A DNA stretch of 34,620 nt from an uncultured Syntrophaceae bacterium (GTDB lineage: Bacteria > Desulfobacterota > Syntrophia > Syntrophales > UBA2185). Where the stretch lies: assembly GCA_903893135.1 (NCBI GenBank), contig CAITLA010000280.1, forward strand, positions 1 to 34,620, read 5' to 3'. Shown here one piece after another: positions 24,223-32,474 of the stretch. The position numbers and the translations under genes were made by a program. The stretch's first letter is position 1, and the number at the start of each line of letters is the position of its first letter. The notes beneath the pieces were generated by a model. The model worked only from the letters and a program-made list of their open reading frames with translations. It was not told the DNA's origin and searched no databases.

Positions 24223-25714
24223 GACCATAGGGATATTGATGCGCATCTTTGCATTTGTCCTTCTTATTATTAGCATGCCTTCCCTCGGATTTTCATACGA
24301 ATTGGGAAACAGGGTCCTGTCCTATACCCTTAAAAATGGTTTGAAAATTCTCATGGTGGAGAGACATTTGAGTCCCACTGTTTCCTTCTATATCAGACAT
24401 CGGGTGGGTGCCGTCGACGAAATTGATGGTAGAACCGGTACGGCTCACCTCTTGGAACACATGTTGTTTAAAGGAACAAGAACGATCGGTACGAAAAACT
24501 ATCATGAAGAACAAAAAATTCTCAAATTGATTGCCGAAACCGGCAAAGAACTTGATCTTGAGAAGATGAAGGGGAAAAATACGAATAAGAGCCGCGTCCA
24601 AGCTTTATCCGAACGGATGGAGGTCTTGCAAAAAAAACACAAGAAATGGTTTGTGGAAAATGAAATTGACAGACTATACGTGGAAAACGGCGGAGATAAT
24701 GTGAATGCGTCCACGGGACAGGATCTTACAACATATCATGTCAGTCTTCCTTCTAATAAAATCGAACTCTGGGCAAGGATCGAGGCGGATCGGATGACCG
24801 GGCCTGTATTCCGTGAATTCTATTCTGAACGTAATGTTGTCATGGAAGAGCGCAAGCAAAGAATTGAATCGGAACCGGAGGGCCAGTTATACGAGCAGTT
24901 TCTAGCCGCTGCGTACATTGCCCATCCGTACAGACGGCCTGTCCTGGGCTGGCCTTCGGATATGCGTTTTTTGAGTCTCGAGTATACGGAAGTATTTTTT
25001 AAAAGATACCACGCTCCGAATAACACGGTAATTGCGGTTGTGGGCGATATTGATCCCGCAAATACCCTTACGATCATCAAGAAATATTTTGGAGCCATAC
25101 CCAGCCGTCATTTAGACCCCTCGCCTATTACAGAAGAGCCTCCTCAAAATGGTGAACGGCGGGTCGATATTGTCTCCGATGCAAATCCTCAGATAGTTAT
25201 AGGCTATCACAAACCGGCCATGCCGGACTTTGATGACTATGTGTTTGATGTAATAGAATGTATTCTTTCCAAAGGAAGAACATCGAGATTTTATAGAGTG
25301 CTTGTCGAGGAAAAGGCACTTGCCGAAAGCGTTCACGCAGTCAATGGCCTGCCGGGGGCAAAATATAATAATCTTTTCGCAATATTTGCGAAGCCTCGTC
25401 ATCCGCATACCAACGCCGAAATCGAGTCCGCTATCTATGACGAAATCGAAAAGCTCAAACTTAAACCTGCTACCACGAGAGAATTAGAAAAGGTTAAGAA
25501 TCAGATCAAGGCTGATTTTATAAGAAGTCTGAATTCCAACCCTGGACTGGCGAATCTGCTGTCTTATTTTGAGGCCGTAACCGGCAATTATCAATATATA
25601 ACTGATCATATCAAGGTAATCGAGCGGGTCACATCCGAGGACATCATGCGTGTGGCAAAAAAATATCTTGCTCCTGATAACAGGACTGTAACGAAGCTGG
25701 TCCATAAGAATTAG
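24206..25714 (+). CDS. M16 family zinc peptidase, catalytic member
   Basis: A 502-residue secreted peptidase of the pitrilysin/mitochondrial-processing family. The inverted zinc motif HLLEH is at 81-85 and the distal zinc-ligand glutamate is in MEERKQRIE (E214 or E215), so the site looks complete. A lysine/glutamate-rich helical insert of about 55 residues (roughly 100-155) separates HLLEHMLFKGT from the GGDNVNASTGQDLTTYHVSL segment; I recall similar inserts in some bacterial M16 proteins. An N-terminal signal peptide is present (MRIFAFVLLIISMPSLGFSY). The start may be 24206, or 24239 with AGGG upstream, which gives the neater signal peptide. The non-catalytic partner follows after 4 bases. 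Confidence 0.93.
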   Translation: MKMIYRTIGILMRIFAFVLLIISMPSLGFSYELGNRVLSYTLKNGLKILMVERHLSPTVSFYIRHRVGAVDEIDGRTGTAHLLEHMLFKGTRTIGTKNYHEEQKILKLIAETGKELDLEKMKGKNTNKSRVQALSERMEVLQKKHKKWFVENEIDRLYVENGGDNVNASTGQDLTTYHVSLPSNKIELWARIEADRMTGPVFREFYSERNVVMEERKQRIESEPEGQLYEQFLAAAYIAHPYRRPVLGWPSDMRFLSLEYTEVFFKRYHAPNNTVIAVVGDIDPANTLTIIKKYFGAIPSRHLDPSPITEEPPQNGERRVDIVSDANPQIVIGYHKPAMPDFDDYVFDVIECILSKGRTSRFYRVLVEEKALAESVHAVNGLPGAKYNNLFAIFAKPRHPHTNAEIESAIYDEIEKLKLKPATTRELEKVKNQIKADFIRSLNSNPGLANLLSYFEAVTGNYQYITDHIKVIERVTSEDIMRVAKKYLAPDNRTVTKLVHKN

Positions 25715-25718
25715 ATGC

Positions 25719-27155
25719 ATGAATAATTTATTTTCGCGTGTCATCTTGATGTTCCTTTTGCCATTGTGCATGTTGTATGGCGCTACTGCTTATGCAGCGG
25801 AACGACGCCATCTCCCCCTGCCCAAGCCCGATGAGCTTAAATATCACCCAATCCATTTCGCACCGCCACAGGCAGAAAGGGTGCTTTTAGACAACGGTAC
25901 CATCCTCTATGTATTTGAGGATAATGAACTCCCTCTCCTAAATATATCGGCCGTCATCAGAACCGGCTCCAATTATGACCCCGTCGGAAAAGAGGGACTT
26001 GCGGAACTTACAGGTGCGGTTATGAGGACAGGGGGAACTGACGCCCTCTCTGGCAACGCCGTTGACGAGGCCTTAGATTTCTTTGCCGGTTCACTTCACA
26101 TCTCCATGAACCGTGATTCCGGATTGATCAACCTTTCCATTCTCAAAAAAGATTTAGACGAAGGACTAAATATCTTTTCTCAGATAATCAGAAAGCCTGC
26201 CTTTGAAGAAAACAAACTGAAACTGGCAACAGATTTAAAGATCGAAGAACTCAGGAGAATAGCTGATGATCCCAAGAAACTGGCTTTCAGGGAATTCAAG
26301 CGACTTCTTTTCCAAAATAATCCCGCCGGGAGATTTCCATCAACATCATCTGTCAAGAACATCAAGAGAGATGACCTGATAGAGTTTCACAGAAGATTCT
26401 TTTATCCGGAAAACATTATGATATCCGTCACGGGAGACATTTCGAAGGAAGAGGCTGTCGCAAAAATTAATCAGTATCTTGGATCGTGGAATGAGTCTAG
26501 GAAGTATAATGTCGTTCCTCCCATACCCGTTAAGCAAAAAGGGCACATTTATTTTCTGTCCAAGAACACTCCTCAGTCCATAATCATCTGTGCCAATTTT
26601 GCTCCTGGCAAGAAGGAGCCAGACGCATACCCTTTTGAGGTCCTTGATTTTATAGTTGGAAGCGGCGGTTTCAAGTCTCGAATCTTTCAGGAAATAAGAA
26701 ATAGCCGGGGACTCGCATACAGTACGGGGAGCTTTTATACGAAGAGAAGCGAATACGGAGTTTTTGGGGCCTATGCAATGACAAAATCTGAATCGACGGC
26801 AAAAGTGCTTTCACTCCTGCGGTCAATAGTAGAAGATGCGAAGACAAAATCCGTCGATAAAAAAGAACTTGACTGGGCGACAAAGTCCATCAATAATAAC
26901 TTTGTTTTTTCGTTCCAGTCTGCAGACCAGATTGCTCGTCAGCAATTGATGATTGAATACGACAAACTGCCTCCCGATTATCTCGCAACCTACAGAGACA
27001 AGATAGCTAATGTTCAGCCGGAAGAGCTGAGAAGAGTGGCTATGAAATATCTATCACCGGATGAAACTGTTACCTTCATTCTAGGCAATGAAAGCGCTTA
27101 TAATCAGGTCATTACCACCTTCGGAAATGTTTCCCGAATTGAAGATAAGCTGTGA
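25719..27155 (+). CDS. M16 family peptidase homolog, non-catalytic partner
   Basis: A 478-residue secreted protein with a signal peptide (FLLPLCMLYGATAYA, cleavage near AERR) and two M16-type halves. The place of the HxxEH zinc motif is occupied by GLAELTGAVMRTGG, with no histidines, so it cannot bind catalytic zinc in the normal way. The C-terminal half keeps the substrate-binding features of the fold, such as GGFKSRIFQEIRNSRGLAYS (the R/Y pair typical of non-catalytic M16 domains). It resembles the inactive subunit of bacterial M16B heterodimers and the alpha subunit of mitochondrial processing peptidase. It starts 4 bases after the catalytic gene and overlaps the M20 gene by 4 bases. Confidence 0.92.
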   Translation: MNNLFSRVILMFLLPLCMLYGATAYAAERRHLPLPKPDELKYHPIHFAPPQAERVLLDNGTILYVFEDNELPLLNISAVIRTGSNYDPVGKEGLAELTGAVMRTGGTDALSGNAVDEALDFFAGSLHISMNRDSGLINLSILKKDLDEGLNIFSQIIRKPAFEENKLKLATDLKIEELRRIADDPKKLAFREFKRLLFQNNPAGRFPSTSSVKNIKRDDLIEFHRRFFYPENIMISVTGDISKEEAVAKINQYLGSWNESRKYNVVPPIPVKQKGHIYFLSKNTPQSIIICANFAPGKKEPDAYPFEVLDFIVGSGGFKSRIFQEIRNSRGLAYSTGSFYTKRSEYGVFGAYAMTKSESTAKVLSLLRSIVEDAKTKSVDKKELDWATKSINNNFVFSFQSADQIARQQLMIEYDKLPPDYLATYRDKIANVQPEELRRVAMKYLSPDETVTFILGNESAYNQVITTFGNVSRIEDKL

Positions 27156-28396
27156 GTGATATGACGCCTTTCGAAACAATTATTAGACGGATCGATTCCT
27201 ATAAGGATGCCATGATCAAATTGCAAGTTGATCTGACTGCCATCCCCGCCATGTCTCCCGATAATGGCGGCGATGGAGAATTTAATAAAGCTCAATTCAT
27301 TTTCAAATATCTCACTGTCATGAATTTTCCTAACGTTGTTGAAATTGACGCACCGGATAGCAGGACGTCTTCGGGTATCCGTCCCAATCTCGTCGTCACT
27401 ATACCTGGTAATAATCCCCAAAAAACTGTCTGGATTATGACACATATGGATGTAGTTCCACCTGGAGAACTGGAACTGTGGGATGAAGATCCTTTCAGAT
27501 GTTATGTAAAGAACGGTAGAGTCTATGGGAGGGGCACGGAAGATAATCAGCAGGACATAGTGTCATCCATATTTGCAGCCAAGGCCTTCCTGGATGAAGG
27601 CATTAAACCGGAATGTTCAATAGGCCTGGCATTTGTTGCCGATGAAGAAACGGCAAGCCGTTTCGGTTTATCATTCATCTTACAAAATAAAGAGAATCCT
27701 TTTCGCAAAACGGATATCATAGTGATTCCGGATTCTGGAAACGAAGACGGATCGATGATTGAAATAGCGGAGAAAAGTATCTTATGGCTTCGCTTCAAAA
27801 CAATCGGAAAACAGTGTCATGCCAGCAGACCCGGCCTGGGGAAAAACGCATTCCAAGCGGCATCTCATCTCGTAGTTCTGCTGGACAGACTTCATCACAT
27901 TTTCGCTGCTTCTGATCCATTTTACGAGCCCCAGACTAGTACCTTTCAACCGACAAAGAAAGAACCCAATATCCCCAACATCAACACCATTCCCGGAGAC
28001 GATGTCTTTTATATGGACAGCAGGGTCCTGCCTCAATATCGTCTGTCCCACGTGCTTCATGAAATAAGGGGGATTGCTGACGAGATCGAAAAACAATTTG
28101 ATATATCCATAGAGATCACGACCGTTCAGGAAGTTCAGGCGCCACCTCCAACACCGCATGATGCCCCCGTTGTTACAGCCCTTAAGGAAGCCATCAGACT
28201 CGTTTATAATGTCGAAGCAACTCCTCAAGGAATAGGTGGAGGGACTATCGCTGCAATTTTTCGTGAAAATAACTACCTTGCCGCAGTGTGGTCCAGGATG
28301 CAACACACAGCCCATCAACCCAACGAAAACTGCCTCATTTCTAACATGGTGGGAAATGCCAAAGTGTACGCTAATCTGTTTTTGCAAAGGCAGTAA
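27152..28396 (+). CDS. M20 family metallohydrolase (ArgE/DapE-like)
   Basis: A 414-residue cytoplasmic (no signal peptide) dinuclear zinc hydrolase. All expected ligands are visible: H98 and D100 in THMDVVPPGE, D131 in GRGTEDNQQD, E165-E166 in ADEETAS, D194 in PDSGNEDG, and a C-terminal His near 388 in TAHQPNENC. The lid/dimerisation domain begins about KTIGKQCHASRPG. Family members remove acyl groups from amino acids or cleave dipeptides; the substrate cannot be told. The GTG at 27152 overlaps the stop of the preceding M16 gene (GTGA), which implies coupled translation, so a role in using peptides released by the M16 pair is possible. An ATG three codons later is an alternative start. Confidence 0.92.
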   Translation: MSDMTPFETIIRRIDSYKDAMIKLQVDLTAIPAMSPDNGGDGEFNKAQFIFKYLTVMNFPNVVEIDAPDSRTSSGIRPNLVVTIPGNNPQKTVWIMTHMDVVPPGELELWDEDPFRCYVKNGRVYGRGTEDNQQDIVSSIFAAKAFLDEGIKPECSIGLAFVADEETASRFGLSFILQNKENPFRKTDIIVIPDSGNEDGSMIEIAEKSILWLRFKTIGKQCHASRPGLGKNAFQAASHLVVLLDRLHHIFAASDPFYEPQTSTFQPTKKEPNIPNINTIPGDDVFYMDSRVLPQYRLSHVLHEIRGIADEIEKQFDISIEITTVQEVQAPPPTPHDAPVVTALKEAIRLVYNVEATPQGIGGGTIAAIFRENNYLAAVWSRMQHTAHQPNENCLISNMVGNAKVYANLFLQRQ

Positions 28397-28518
28397 ATGC
28401 CGAGAGTAAAACTGATTGCAATGAGAAACATCGCATGATAGCATAAGTCATCTTTTCGTATATTTGAGCAGTAGTATTCAACATTATTAAGCAATTTATG
28501 ATGAGGTAGCCTATTTCA

Positions 28519-29523
28519 TTGAAGCAAACGCCCGACTTCAGTTCGGTTAAGAAGATCAGCTTTACAGACAACAACCTCTTGAGAAGTCTGCTGGGTGAAC
28601 ATGACAGGAATATAAAACTCCTTGAAAACTTTGAGGCCGTGAAGATAAGTGTGCACGGCAACCTCCTATCCATTGCCGGAGAACAGGTCGCCGTGGATCT
28701 TGTCCATAATCTGATTCTTCAACTCTATGCGTTATTGGAAAAGGGATATCCCATATATCCGGCGGACATCGACTATGCACACAGGATTCTTTCCAGCAAC
28801 GGCTCTACAAATCTTGAAAAGATATTCCTTGATACAGTCTTTATTTCATCAAAAAAACGTTCAATCACTCCCAAGAGCATCGTCCAGAAAATATACATTG
28901 ATTTAATCAGAAACTACGATATCGTCTTTGCCATTGGTCCTGCGGGAACAGGCAAGACTTACCTCGCTATGGCCATGGCAGTCTCTGCGCTTCTTGATAA
29001 GAAAGTTAATAGGATTGTGCTAGCACGACCTGCCGTCGAAGCGGGCGAAAGACTCGGTTTTCTGCCCGGTGATCTTGCAGAAAAAGTTAACCCGTATCTC
29101 AGACCGCTCTATGATGCCCTTTTTGACATGATTGATTTTGATAAAGCGACTGCCCTTATTCATAAGGGAGTCATCGAAGTTGCTCCTTTAGCATTCATGC
29201 GGGGGAGGACATTGAACGACTCTTTTGTCATCCTGGATGAAGCACAGAACACTACGTCGGAACAGATGAAGATGTTTTTGACAAGACTGGGATTCGGATC
29301 GAAAGCCGTAATTACAGGTGATATAACTCAGATAGATCTTCCGCATGATAAGATATCTGGCCTCATACAGGCGGAGGCAATTCTTAAGAAAGTAAGAGAT
29401 ATCAAATTTGTCCATTTCTCAGAGATCGATGTGGTCAGACATCCCCTCGTCCAGGACGTGATACGGGCATACAACCACTTGGATCGAGGAAAGAGGAAAA
29501 GTAAAAAACAATTGTCTTCATGA
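28519..29523 (+). CDS. phoH: PhoH-family ATPase
   Basis: A 334-residue P-loop NTPase of the PhoH (YbeZ) family, thought to act in RNA metabolism together with YbeY. The N-terminal KH-like region starts KKISFTDNNLLRSLLGEHDR. Walker A is GPAGTGKT (140-147), followed by RIVLARPAVEAGERLGFLPG, and Walker B is VILDEAQN (D240, E241) with GDITQIDLP. The only suitable start is TTG at 28519, with GAGGT about 12 bases upstream. Its stop overlaps the start of the pgpH remnant (ATGA). The canonical order phoH-pgpH-ybeY is kept even though pgpH is broken. Confidence 0.96.
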   Translation: MKQTPDFSSVKKISFTDNNLLRSLLGEHDRNIKLLENFEAVKISVHGNLLSIAGEQVAVDLVHNLILQLYALLEKGYPIYPADIDYAHRILSSNGSTNLEKIFLDTVFISSKKRSITPKSIVQKIYIDLIRNYDIVFAIGPAGTGKTYLAMAMAVSALLDKKVNRIVLARPAVEAGERLGFLPGDLAEKVNPYLRPLYDALFDMIDFDKATALIHKGVIEVAPLAFMRGRTLNDSFVILDEAQNTTSEQMKMFLTRLGFGSKAVITGDITQIDLPHDKISGLIQAEAILKKVRDIKFVHFSEIDVVRHPLVQDVIRAYNHLDRGKRKSKKQLSS

Positions 29524-30060
29524 TACCAGAATATCTCAAACTATCCACCATTACGCAAATCATCAAGAAGGAAGCAAAGCAAAAAAAGTTAATACCGGAC
29601 TTTCCAAGAAAGATAACCTTCCAAAGATGGGCTTCCGTCATATGTTTGAGTGTAATTCTGTCCTTTCTACTAACACCGCAACTTCACTTTTTATATCCAG
29701 AGTATAGGGTCGGCTCCATAGCTATCAGAGATGTACGGGCGGACAGCGATTTTCGCTATGCCGGACCCAAGCTTCACAGCAAGGAGGCGGGATTAGTGCT
29801 TGTCGCGGATGTTGTAGAAGCCTCATCAAGGGCGTTGTCAGCTCCAACACCGGCAAGATTCAGAAACCCTATGAGAGAAAGAATTGAAAAAAGGATTTAT
29901 GGATGGTCAACTTGATGAATGCAAAATTACCCTTCATGGTCCGAACAAAATTGCAGAGAACTTCACGAGGATTGTAAACGGCATCTTCCACTAAATAAAT
30001 GACTATGCCGATCCCGTCATACGGGAATTTAATGGCGATAAGACGATAAGAAATAAAGCC
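29520..30060 (+). pseudogene. pgpH: remnant of a 7TM-HD phosphodiesterase gene (PgpH/YqfF type)
   Basis: PgpH-type proteins of about 750-850 residues hydrolyse cyclic di-AMP and have an N-terminal helix, an extracellular 7TMR-HDED domain, seven membrane helices and a cytoplasmic HD domain. Here only the ends survive. From 29520 the frame encodes the N-terminus and first membrane helix (WASVICLSVILSFLLTPQL) up to VRADSDF. It then jumps directly to the C-terminal end of the HD domain (FRYAGPKLHSKEAG, ADVVEASSRALSAPTPARF), in frame, near 29745-29756. A 1-base insertion at about 29889-29897 (AAAAAAGGATTT) diverts it to a stop at 29913-29915. The other frame continues the family tail (FMDGQLDECKITLHGPNKIA, ENFTRIVNGIFH) to a TAA at 29992, after which family-like residues run on into ybeY. 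Confidence 0.85.
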
Positions 30061-30513
30061 ATGCCAATTATAATAGAAAACAGGCAGAAACAAATAAGCA
30101 TTGACCGGCGTAGCGTGCGAAGGGCAATGAGTACCATAATGAAGTATCTTTGTTGCAGTGATAAGGTTATTAGCCTGCTGTTTGTCAACGACAAGGAGAT
30201 AAGGGAAATTAACAGACGTTATTTAAGCAGGGATTATCCCACAAATGTCTTAGCCTTCTCTCTCACTGAAGGGGAATTTGGGGATATCAATCCTGACATC
30301 CTTGGTGACATTGTAATTTCTGTGGAAACAGCCTTCAAGGATGCCGTGGAATCCGGTATCGAATTTAATGACGAGCTGGTATTCCTCATGATTCACGGCG
30401 TTCTTCATCTCCTCAATTACGATCATGAGAATGCAAGTGTGGAGAAAACGCAAGAGATGAAGAAAAAGGAACAGGAGCTATTCTATATGCTGAAAGGTTA
30501 CGAGATTCAATGA
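30061..30513 (+). CDS. ybeY: endoribonuclease YbeY
   Basis: A single-strand-specific endoribonuclease involved in 16S rRNA 3'-end maturation and ribosome quality control. The 150-residue protein has the Zn-binding motif HGVLHLLNYDH (H112, H116, H122) and the preceding TNVLAFSL and LGDIVISVETA segments. The usual Gly before the Tyr-Asp-His is Asn, a mild change. It starts at ATG 30061 immediately after, and in frame with, the last pgpH-like codons. A Shine-Dalgarno is weak (AAGAAATAAAG). The gene looks intact despite the decay of its upstream neighbour; it is convergent with the mltD-like gene, 8 bases apart. Confidence 0.95.
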   Translation: MPIIIENRQKQISIDRRSVRRAMSTIMKYLCCSDKVISLLFVNDKEIREINRRYLSRDYPTNVLAFSLTEGEFGDINPDILGDIVISVETAFKDAVESGIEFNDELVFLMIHGVLHLLNYDHENASVEKTQEMKKKEQELFYMLKGYEIQ

Positions 30514-30521
30514 CAGTAAAC

Positions 30522-32381
30522 TCATTTCAGGATAATAACCTGACCCGGATGTATATTGTCTTCACGGGCTAATTTATTCATTTCAAGGATTTTATCCAAA
30601 CTGACTCCATTCTTTTTTGCAATTTTACCCAAGCTATCTCCATTTCGCACTGTGTATGTTTTCCCACCGTCATTAGATGCTGCTTCTTTGTTTCTCTTGG
30701 CAAGCTTCTTATGCGTTTCCTTATCTGATACGTTGCTCTGTTGTTTTTCTCCGTTCTTGTTACTTATCAAGATGACCTGGCCGCCTTTGAGCGTTTTGCG
30801 CTTTTTGAATTTGTTTAGCCTTCGAATATCATCAACAGTTGTATCAAAGCGTTTTGCGACAGATACCAGAGTGTCGCCTTTTTTTACCCTGTATTTGATC
30901 GTTTCCCCGCTGACCTGGATGTCATCTTTGTCTGATTGTTTCGTTGATCTAGCCTTCGCATAACCGGTTCCCTGAACAGGTATGATCAAACGCTGGCCGG
31001 TTTTCAGCCTTTTTCTGCTGGATACATTATTATAGGCCATTATCGCACTTACAGATGTTCTATATTTTCTTGCGATGGAAACAATTGTCTCTCCCCGTTT
31101 CGCTTTATAGTGCACAAATACCTGACGTGGCTTCTCACATTTGGGAACTTCATCCATTATCTTGGCAGATTTTTCAGCCATTCCCGGAGGCACCTTGAGA
31201 TTATATTCTTTATCAGGCGTAATATTTTGCCTCAGCTCCGAATTAAGTGTAGTAATTGTCTCCTCCGAGGTTCCAAGGTGGCGTGCGATATCCTGCAGAC
31301 GCATGGATTTATCTGTCTTCACCGTTTCATAGCGGTAGGTATTTTGCCTTTCAAGACTCTCATTAAGATCAAAGCCGTATTTCTTAGGATTCTTTATTAT
31401 CTGTAGAGTAGCCAGGAAGCGGGGTACGTAACGCGCCGTCTCATAAGGGAGCTGACGGTAAAGGTCCCAGAATCTGTCGAAATAGTTGATATGCTGCCTC
31501 GATATGACCTTGAGGACCCTTCCTTCTCCACAATTGTATCCAGCCAGAACTGTAAGCCAGTCGCCGAACATACCGTGCAGTTCCTTCAGATAGTCAATAG
31601 CAGCCCTGGTTGATTTTTCAACATCCAATCTTTCATCGATCCATTCGTCGCGGTTTAGGCCGTACTTATAGCCCGTAGAAGGAATAAACTGCCATAGACC
31701 GAGGGCGCGTGCCCGTGACAAGGCATGAATTTTAAATCCGCTTTCAACCAGTGGAAGCCATGACAGCTCCTCAGGCAAACCTGCTTTTTTCAACTCCTTC
31801 AAAATTATTGGACGATAAAGTGCGGAACGCTCGTGTGACTGAATAAAAAAATCTCTTTCTCCTGTTTGAAAGAGTCTGATTTCCTTCTCCACATCCGAAT
31901 TGACGATATGCGGTATTTCACTGTGCTTACCGCTTGTCGTAGTATGCATCGATGAGTAGATAGATAGGATCTGCTTTGATATGAGGAGGCGTATGTCATC
32001 CTTCTGGCGTGCAATATCAGTCTCCCCATTCGTATCCAAAAGCAGCGCATAAGCTTGATCGAGCAAATCTAAGGCATTTTCCAGATCACCCTTGACCCAG
32101 TATTCGCGCGATTCGTCAAGCAGTTCAAGTGCCTCTTCCATTATGTCCCTGCCCTTTTCTCTTTCTTGTTCGTTCACTGCACCATTCGAAGGAGGCACAT
32201 GTTTCAGCGACGGGGACGCTTCTTTTGTGTTCTTGTCTTTTGATTTTTCAGGACCGATGACACTATGGGAAGGTTCATCTTCAGTCTTCATCTGTCCGTA
32301 AGCATTAGTGATTGGAAATATCTGGCAGAGAAGCAAGCATATGAAAATAAGTGGCAGGAGAAATCGGCCTTCTCTTGACAT
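30522..32381 (-). CDS. mltD: LysM-containing lytic transglycosylase, MltD-like
   Basis: A 619-residue secreted peptidoglycan lytic transglycosylase. The signal peptide is residues 1-29 (RFLLPLIFICLLLCQIFPIT, then NAYGQ). A helical TPR-like region spans about 75-145. The SLT domain (about 185-300) has catalytic E213 in LPLVESGF, then ALGLWQFIPSTG and LAGYNCGEGRV. Three LysM peptidoglycan-binding repeats lie near 424-468, 497-540 and 575-619, with a more divergent LysM-like unit near 351-398. The signal peptide has no lipobox cysteine of the usual kind, unlike the E. coli lipoprotein. AAGGAG precedes the ATG by 9 bases. It is 93 bases downstream of prfB, same strand. Confidence 0.93.
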   Translation of the reverse strand: MSREGRFLLPLIFICLLLCQIFPITNAYGQMKTEDEPSHSVIGPEKSKDKNTKEASPSLKHVPPSNGAVNEQEREKGRDIMEEALELLDESREYWVKGDLENALDLLDQAYALLLDTNGETDIARQKDDIRLLISKQILSIYSSMHTTTSGKHSEIPHIVNSDVEKEIRLFQTGERDFFIQSHERSALYRPIILKELKKAGLPEELSWLPLVESGFKIHALSRARALGLWQFIPSTGYKYGLNRDEWIDERLDVEKSTRAAIDYLKELHGMFGDWLTVLAGYNCGEGRVLKVISRQHINYFDRFWDLYRQLPYETARYVPRFLATLQIIKNPKKYGFDLNESLERQNTYRYETVKTDKSMRLQDIARHLGTSEETITTLNSELRQNITPDKEYNLKVPPGMAEKSAKIMDEVPKCEKPRQVFVHYKAKRGETIVSIARKYRTSVSAIMAYNNVSSRKRLKTGQRLIIPVQGTGYAKARSTKQSDKDDIQVSGETIKYRVKKGDTLVSVAKRFDTTVDDIRRLNKFKKRKTLKGGQVILISNKNGEKQQSNVSDKETHKKLAKRNKEAASNDGGKTYTVRNGDSLGKIAKKNGVSLDKILEMNKLAREDNIHPGQVIILK

Positions 32382-32474
32382 CTCAATGAACTCCTTTCTG
32401 TTTGTATACGACTATCGACCTTGGCATCAGAGCTGCAGGCCGTCTATATCATATTCTGCTGATTCATTACACTT

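Noticed and set aside
27782-28444. 220-codon open frame on the minus strand
   Set aside because: Antisense to the M20 gene, whose metal ligands are all in place.
29520-29915. A 131-residue independent small membrane protein
   Set aside because: Both parts match opposite ends of the PgpH family, and the family tail continues in another frame after its stop, so it is a broken gene rather than a new small protein.
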